Position numbers and translations under genes: made by a program | Origin: Zoogloea sp041914405 | GTDB lineage: Bacteria > Pseudomonadota > Gammaproteobacteria > Burkholderiales > Rhodocyclaceae | Length of the DNA stretch: 64,000 bases | Direction of reading: 5' to 3' | Assembly: GCF_041914405.1 (NCBI RefSeq) | Contig: NZ_JAYSDK010000028.1 | Span: 10,182-74,181, forward strand | Shown here: positions 59,222 through 64,000 of the stretch, in pieces | Layout: the number at the start of each line of letters is the position of its first letter | How positions within the stretch are numbered: position 1 is the stretch's first letter | The notes under the pieces: model-generated | What the model was told of the DNA's origin: nothing | The model's database searches: none | The model's input: only the letters and a program-made list of their open reading frames with translations

Positions 59222-60040
59222 TCAGGCGGTCTGGTTGTAGCCAGGACGCGGCACCATGTCCATCAGCATCGAGGACATGCCGCCATCCACCACCAGCTCG
59301 GCGCCGTTGATGTAGGCCGCCCGCGGGCTGGCCAGGTAGAGCACCGCGTCGGCGATGTCCCGCGGCTCGCCGATGCGCCGGCTGGCGGTGACCGCCGCGC
59401 GCTTCTTCTCGAAGCCGGGTTCCTCGTAGAAGCGTGCCGACAGCGGGGTGCGGATCATGCCGGGACACACCACGTTGCTGCGCACCCCCTTGTCGCCCCA
59501 CTCCACCGCCATCTGGCGCGACAGCAGCAGCACACCGGCCTTGCTGGCGCTGTATGCGCCGCTGCGGGTCTGCGGAAAGTGCGCGGCGATGGACGCCACA
59601 TGGACCACGCTGCCGCTGCCCTGCTCCGCCATCTGCGCCGCAAAGCTGCGGGCGCACAGCAGGTAGCCGGTGAGATTGACCGCCAGCACGCGGTTCCAGT
59701 CTTCCAGCGACACCACATCCAGCCCACCGGCAGAAAGCACGCCGGCGTTGTTGATGAGCACGTCGCACGGCCCGAGGGACTCGGCCACCGCCGCCGCCGC
59801 CATCGCCACCCCTTCGGCGCTGGAGGTGTCGCAGCCCAGGCCGACGGCTTCCGCGCCGGCTGCCACCAAGCCTTCGGCAACACCACGACAGCCGTCCGCA
59901 TCCCGGTCGAGCAGCGCGACCTTCGCTCCGGCTTCAGCGAGGCTGCGAGCGATCGCCGCACCGATGCCGCTGGCGGCGCCCGTCACGACACAGACTTTTC
60001 GATCCAACCCGAGCCAGCTTGAATTGTGCACTTGCATCAT
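59222..60040 (-). CDS. short-chain dehydrogenase/reductase (SDR)
   Basis: A 272-residue classical SDR: TGAASGIG, NNAGVLSAGG, Ser in ASIAAHF, YSASK, and terminal NGAELVVDGGMSS. ATG 60040 has AGGAG 8 bases upstream, whereas the earlier GTG at 60049 sits on the ribosome site. First gene of the operon, divergent from the AraC regulator. Confidence 0.9.
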   Translation of the reverse strand: MMQVHNSSWLGLDRKVCVVTGAASGIGAAIARSLAEAGAKVALLDRDADGCRGVAEGLVAAGAEAVGLGCDTSSAEGVAMAAAAVAESLGPCDVLINNAGVLSAGGLDVVSLEDWNRVLAVNLTGYLLCARSFAAQMAEQGSGSVVHVASIAAHFPQTRSGAYSASKAGVLLLSRQMAVEWGDKGVRSNVVCPGMIRTPLSARFYEEPGFEKKRAAVTASRRIGEPRDIADAVLYLASPRAAYINGAELVVDGGMSSMLMDMVPRPGYNQTA

Positions 60041-60279
60041 TTCGTGCACTCCTGACCGGGCACTTCAGGGTGGGATACATCACCGAACAGAATGCATTCA
60101 GGCTCCACCCGAAGGCCACAATCGATTTCTAATTGTCTGATTAGTTTTGAATTTATCGGTGAAACGGGTTTTGATATCATCACTCCACCTTATGTATTGA
60201 TAAGTATTTTTGGTGGATTGAGTATCGAGGCAAATGCCGCCCCGTTGATTCACATTTCCGGCAAAAAATAGGACAAATC

Positions 60280-61218
60280 GTGCACACCCCGACACGCCGC
60301 ACCGCGATTCCCAACTACGCCCTGTACGGCGACCAGGCTCAGCCAGGCTGGTACGACTCCTACGATTTCGAGTGGATTCCGCAGCGCTCGCGGCCCTACA
60401 ACTGGCAAATCCAGCCACACACTCACGACGGCTTCCTGCAGATCCTGTACATGCAGAAGGGGCACGGGGAGGTGCTGCTGAACAACACCAAGTGGCAGAT
60501 GGTCGCGCCGTGTCTAGTAGTGGTGCCGGCGCGCACCGTGCACGGCTTCCACTACTCGGCTGATACCGACGGACCGGTGATCACTGCGGCCCAGAAACCG
60601 CTCGAATCGGTGGCCGGCATGCTGATGCCCGAGCTGGTCCAGACCATCCGCAGCCCGGCAGTGATTGCACATGCCGAGTCGAGCCGCTACGCCGACGGCT
60701 TGATGCCGCTCTTCCTCGCCGCGGAAAGGGAATTTCACACCCATGCCCAGGGCCACTCTGCCGCGGGGATGGCCCTGCTGACTGCCCTGTTGGTGCAGAT
60801 ATCGCGTTTGAGCAGCGTCCTCGAACCGGCGCCGGTGGCTGCCCAGTCGCGCAAGGCCGCTCAGGTGGAGCGCTTCCGGACGCTGGTGGACCAGAAGTTC
60901 CGCAGCCATCAACCGGTATCGGAATATGCCAATGAGATGGGCATGACGCCCGGCCAGCTGTCGCGGATCTGCCGCGAGTTGCTGGGCGTATCGGCGCTGG
61001 ACGTGATCAATGCGCGGCTGATCCACGAAGCCCAGCGCGACCTGGTCTACACTCCTAATAGCGTCAAGCAGCTGGCGGCCTCGCTGGGATTCAACGACGA
61101 GGCCTATTTCGGCCGCTTCTTCCGCAAGCACACGCAGATGAGTCCGCGAGCCTTCCGTCAGCAGGTTCTGCAGCAGATGCGCCAGCAGGATGGCAGCGAG
61201 GTGGAGAGCGTGGCATGA
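60280..61218 (+). CDS. AraC-family regulator of the KstD/Liv operon
   Basis: A 312-residue regulator: an N-terminal cupin sensor (QPHTHDGFLQILYMQKGHGEVLLNN) and a C-terminal AraC double helix-turn-helix (MGMTPGQLSRICRELLGVS, VKQLAASLGFNDEAYFGRFFRKHTQMSPRAFR), similar to the PobR-type regulators of aromatic catabolism. GTG start with AGGA 5 bases upstream. Divergent from the SDR gene at 60040 across a 239-base AT-rich gap that should hold the operators. Effector likely the imported compound. Confidence 0.9.
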   Translation: MHTPTRRTAIPNYALYGDQAQPGWYDSYDFEWIPQRSRPYNWQIQPHTHDGFLQILYMQKGHGEVLLNNTKWQMVAPCLVVVPARTVHGFHYSADTDGPVITAAQKPLESVAGMLMPELVQTIRSPAVIAHAESSRYADGLMPLFLAAEREFHTHAQGHSAAGMALLTALLVQISRLSSVLEPAPVAAQSRKAAQVERFRTLVDQKFRSHQPVSEYANEMGMTPGQLSRICRELLGVSALDVINARLIHEAQRDLVYTPNSVKQLAASLGFNDEAYFGRFFRKHTQMSPRAFRQQVLQQMRQQDGSEVESVA

Positions 61219-61319
61219 CCTGCGCTGCAGTCGACGGATCGAATGATGGGCGCCTCCTCAAACGCTCACCGGTCCGGCGCAGGTGGCCGCGGCCCGCCAG
61301 GGCCGCGGGAAGTCATCAG

Positions 61320-61436
61320 TTACCGGGAGGCACGCTGCCCTGTGCGCCGGCTCTCCTCGTGCTCAGCCCACAGGGCATTGAGGATGGCCAGCAACACCGC
61401 GAAGCCGATTCCCAGAATCCAGGCGAAATACCACAT
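61320..61436 (-). CDS. cydX: cytochrome bd oxidase small subunit CydX
   Basis: A 38-residue single-helix protein, MWYFAWILGIGFAVLLAIL then NALWAEHEESRR. The MWYFxWILG start and the WAE after the helix are the CydX hallmarks; CydX stabilises the bd oxidase. It begins 12 bases after the cydB stop on the same strand. The frame is too short for routine gene calling. Confidence 0.9.
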   Translation of the reverse strand: MWYFAWILGIGFAVLLAILNALWAEHEESRRTGQRASR

Positions 61437-61448
61437 CTGTCTTTCTCC

Positions 61449-62591
61449 TCAATACGCCGAGTGGCTGTTTTCCCGCACATAGGCGGCGGTCACCTTGCCG
61501 CCCATGACCCGGTAGGCCCATGCGGTGTAGGTGATGATGATCGGCATGAATAGCAACGTGGCCACCAGCATGATGGTCAGGGTGAGCTGGCTGGACACGC
61601 TGTCCCACACCGTGAGGCTGGCGTTGGGATCGATCGACGACGGCAGGATGAACGGAAACAAGGCCGCGCCCGCTGTTCCGATGACACCTACGATGGCCAG
61701 CGCCGACGCCCAGAAGGCCGCCATCGTGCGCCCCGAACGCGCCAGCGCCTGGGCTACCGGCACGGCGACGAAAGCCACAGCCGGCAACGCCAAGGTCAGC
61801 GGGTAATGCCGGTAATTGGCGAACCACGCACCAGCCTCTCGGATGACGGTCTTGGCGAGGGGGTTCGGCTGGGCCGCGGTATCCAGCGCGGACTGGATCA
61901 CGTAGCCAGGAATCCCCATCCATAGCCACACGCCGGCTGCTGCAAAAGCCAGCAGCATCAATCCGCCGAAGAAGCCGGCAGCCCTCAGCGCACGCCACTG
62001 GATCTCGCCCTGGGTACGATGGGCCAGGTAGATCGCGCCATGGAAGCTGATCATCGCCGACGACACCACGCCGCACAGCAGCGCAAACGGGCTCAGTAAT
62101 TCCCAGAACGAGCCCGAATAGGTGGACACCAGCTGCGTATCGAAGCTGAACGGCACGCCGAGGAAGAGATTACCGAAGGCCACACCGAAGATCAGTGGCG
62201 GCACCGCGCCACCGACGAACAGCCCCCAGTCCCAGGTGCGCCGCCAGGTTGGGTTGTCAATCTTGCTGCGGTAATCGAAACCCACCGGCCGGAAGAACAG
62301 CGCCCACAGCACCGCCAGCATGGCCCAGTAGAAGCCCGAGAAGGCCGTCGCATAGACCAGTGGCCAGGCCGCGAAGATCGCCCCGCCGCCGGTGATGAAC
62401 CACACTTGATTGCCGTCCCAGTGCGGGCCGACGGTGTTGATGATGACCCGCCGTTCCACATCGTCGCGGCCGACGAAGGGTAGCAGTGTGCCGACGCCCA
62501 TGTCGTGGCCGTCCATGATCGCGAAGCCCACCAGCAGCACGCCGACGAGCAGCCACCAGATCAGTTTGAGAGTCGTGTAATCGAGCAACAT
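61449..62591 (-). CDS. cydB: cytochrome bd ubiquinol oxidase subunit II
   Basis: A 380-residue membrane protein of about nine helices: WWLLVGVLLVGFAIMDGHDMGVG at the N-terminus, GPHWDGNQVWFITGGGAIFAAWP and FHGAIYLAHRTQGEI. It pairs with CydA. ATG 62591 has GGAG 6 bases upstream; an earlier ATG at 62597 is too close to that site. Placed 11 bases after cydA and 12 before cydX. Confidence 0.95.
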   Translation of the reverse strand: MLLDYTTLKLIWWLLVGVLLVGFAIMDGHDMGVGTLLPFVGRDDVERRVIINTVGPHWDGNQVWFITGGGAIFAAWPLVYATAFSGFYWAMLAVLWALFFRPVGFDYRSKIDNPTWRRTWDWGLFVGGAVPPLIFGVAFGNLFLGVPFSFDTQLVSTYSGSFWELLSPFALLCGVVSSAMISFHGAIYLAHRTQGEIQWRALRAAGFFGGLMLLAFAAAGVWLWMGIPGYVIQSALDTAAQPNPLAKTVIREAGAWFANYRHYPLTLALPAVAFVAVPVAQALARSGRTMAAFWASALAIVGVIGTAGAALFPFILPSSIDPNASLTVWDSVSSQLTLTIMLVATLLFMPIIITYTAWAYRVMGGKVTAAYVRENSHSAY

Positions 62592-62602
62592 GTGCATCTC
62601 CT

Positions 62603-64000
62603 TCAGGCATGGGCCTCGTTGGCGTAACGGCCTGTCCCCAGGCTGCCGGGGCCCTGCTTCGCGAAGCGGGTCATCAGGTACATCTCGACGACCAGAAGCA
62701 CCGTGTAAAAGCCGACGAAGCCGGCGAGCGAGCCGTACAGGCTTTCCACGCTGAGCGTCGAAACGGACAGATGAGTTGGCAGCACGCCGTAGATCGTCCA
62801 CGGCTGGCGCCCGTATTCGGCGACGAACCAGCCCACTTCGCAGGCCAGCCACGGCACCGGCAGGAAATACACGGCCCAGCGCAGCAGCCAGGGCTTGTCG
62901 GCAAAGCTTCCTTTCACCGAGTACCACAGGGCCAGGCTGAACAAGGCCAGCATGCCGAAGCCGAAAGCCACCATCAGGCGGAAGCTCCAGAACATCGGCG
63001 TCACGCGCGGCACCGTGTCGTTCATCGCGCGGTCGATCATTGCCGGCGTCGCCTGGCTCACGTCGGCCGTGTATTTCTTCAGCAGCAGCCCGAAGCCCAG
63101 ATCGGCCTTGTGCCGCTCGAAGGCCTCGCGGGCGTGCACGTCATCCGGATTGCGGCGCAGGGCTTCGAGGGCTGTCACCGCGCCGATGCCGGCGACGATG
63201 CGCTCCCGGTTCTTGGCCTTGATCTCCTTTATGCCGGGAATCTCCTTGCTCAGGGAACGCGTGCCGATGATGCCCATCACCCACGGGATCTCGATGGCAA
63301 AGTCGTTCTTCATTTCCGCCTCGTTGGGGATGGCGATGAGGTTGAACGAGGCCGGCGCCGGCTCGGTCTCCCACATCGCCTCGATGGCGGCCAGCTTGGT
63401 CTGCTGGGCCTCGCCGACGGTGTAGCCCGACTCGTCGCCAAGCACGATCACCGAACACACCGACGCAAAGCCGAAGGCCGCCGCGATGCCGAAGCTGCGC
63501 TTGGCGAACTCCACGTCGCGCCCCTTCAGCAGGTACCAGGACGAGATCGACAGCACGAACATCGCCCCGGTTACGTAGCCGGCCGACACGGTATGCACGA
63601 ACTTGGCCTGGGCGTCCGGGTTGAACAGCAGCGCCCAGAAGTCGGTCATCTCCATGCGCATCGTCACGTAGCTGAATTCCGCTCCCACCGGGTTCTGCAT
63701 CCAGCCGTTGGCGATCAGGATCCACAGCGCCGACAGGTTGGTGCCCACCGCCATCAGGATGGTCACTAAGAGATGCTGCTTGCGCGACAGCCGGTCCCAG
63801 CCGAAGAAGAACAGGCCGATCATCGTCGATTCGAGGAAGAAGGCCATCAATCCTTCGATGGCCAATGGCGCGCCGAAGATGTCGCCGACGTAGTGGGAGT
63901 AATAGGCCCAGTTGGTACCGAACTGGAACTCCATCGTGATGCCGGTGGTGACGCCCAGCGCGAAGTTGATGCCGAACAGCTTGCCCCAGAAGCGGGTCAT
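62603..64000 (-). CDS. cydA: cytochrome bd ubiquinol oxidase subunit I (5' end beyond window)
   Basis: The last 466 codons of CydA; about 55 N-terminal residues lie past base 64000, so the Met at the edge is internal. Motifs include TGITMEFQFGTNW, GLMAFFLESTMIGLFFFGWDR and EYGRQPWTIYGVLPT. The projected length near 520 and the charged insert of the quinol-binding loop suggest the long Q-loop (E. coli-like) type. CydA holds hemes b558, b595 and d and oxidises quinol at low oxygen. Confidence 0.95.
   Translation of the reverse strand: MTRFWGKLFGINFALGVTTGITMEFQFGTNWAYYSHYVGDIFGAPLAIEGLMAFFLESTMIGLFFFGWDRLSRKQHLLVTILMAVGTNLSALWILIANGWMQNPVGAEFSYVTMRMEMTDFWALLFNPDAQAKFVHTVSAGYVTGAMFVLSISSWYLLKGRDVEFAKRSFGIAAAFGFASVCSVIVLGDESGYTVGEAQQTKLAAIEAMWETEPAPASFNLIAIPNEAEMKNDFAIEIPWVMGIIGTRSLSKEIPGIKEIKAKNRERIVAGIGAVTALEALRRNPDDVHAREAFERHKADLGFGLLLKKYTADVSQATPAMIDRAMNDTVPRVTPMFWSFRLMVAFGFGMLALFSLALWYSVKGSFADKPWLLRWAVYFLPVPWLACEVGWFVAEYGRQPWTIYGVLPTHLSVSTLSVESLYGSLAGFVGFYTVLLVVEMYLMTRFAKQGPGSLGTGRYANEAHA

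Noticed and set aside
1..64000. CRISPR arrays, tRNA and rRNA genes
   Set aside because: No spaced repeat series or cloverleaf-like segments were recognised by eye; a covariance search could overrule this.

Overview
The window is GC-rich (AT-rich only in a few promoter gaps) and gene-dense, with long overlapping operons. Several features suggest a Gram-negative betaproteobacterium of the Rhodocyclales type (Azoarcus/Thauera/Azospira-like): a PEP-CTERM exported protein of the CCXG type, a cobalamin-dependent NrdJ, many porins and a Liv-type uptake system, cytochrome bd oxidase, and aromatic/beta-oxidation enzymes. That placement is inference from gene content; no rRNA or taxonomic marker is present.

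Layout: 1-2610, end of a beta-oxidation or phenylacetate-type pair (3-hydroxyacyl-CoA dehydrogenase, thiolase). 2691-4563, a DUF2917 gene divergent from a MocR regulator. 4877-7801, nrdJ behind an AT-rich leader with inverted repeats. 7903-15040, a metal-resistance island: chrA preceded by a decayed chrB remnant, an EamA transporter with a histidine-rich tail, and an arsR-arsC-acr3-arsD-arsA operon. 15337-16017, a PEP-CTERM protein. 16112-21352, a LysR regulator divergent from a DapA-like lyase, an MFS permease and an OprD-type porin, which look like one uptake and catabolic unit. 21487-29611, mixed housekeeping: a lipoprotein, a CorA-like channel, a DUF2239/GIY-YIG pair, an aldo-keto reductase, a ParD-like/methionine aminopeptidase pair and ahpF. 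29755-34548, a chaperone-usher pilus operon with spore-coat-U subunits on the minus strand. 35056-43478, an EamA permease, a Deg protease, a metallophosphatase lipoprotein, a LysR/ADH/MFS/cupin group and a GST.

43656-49970 is the most unusual part. A tight minus-strand operon encodes a small exported Cys-rich protein, a 687-residue TIR/caspase-like/SIR2-like fusion and a 1032-residue STAND NTPase with a transmembrane segment and WD40 repeats. It is followed by an HTH/receiver regulator. The architecture resembles a sensor plus NAD-consuming or proteolytic effector immune system. By eye, the caspase and SIR2 domains have lost key catalytic residues, while the TIR glutamate is kept.

50152-60040 is one minus-strand catabolic operon: two SDRs, a KstD-like flavoprotein, a NIPSNAP protein, a full LivHMGF/substrate-binding ABC importer and a porin, with a divergent AraC regulator at 60280. 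It probably takes up and dehydrogenates a cyclic or hydrophobic acid. 61320-64000 holds cydA (cut by the window edge), cydB and the tiny cydX.

No tRNA, rRNA, CRISPR array, insertion sequence, integrase or replication origin was recognised.
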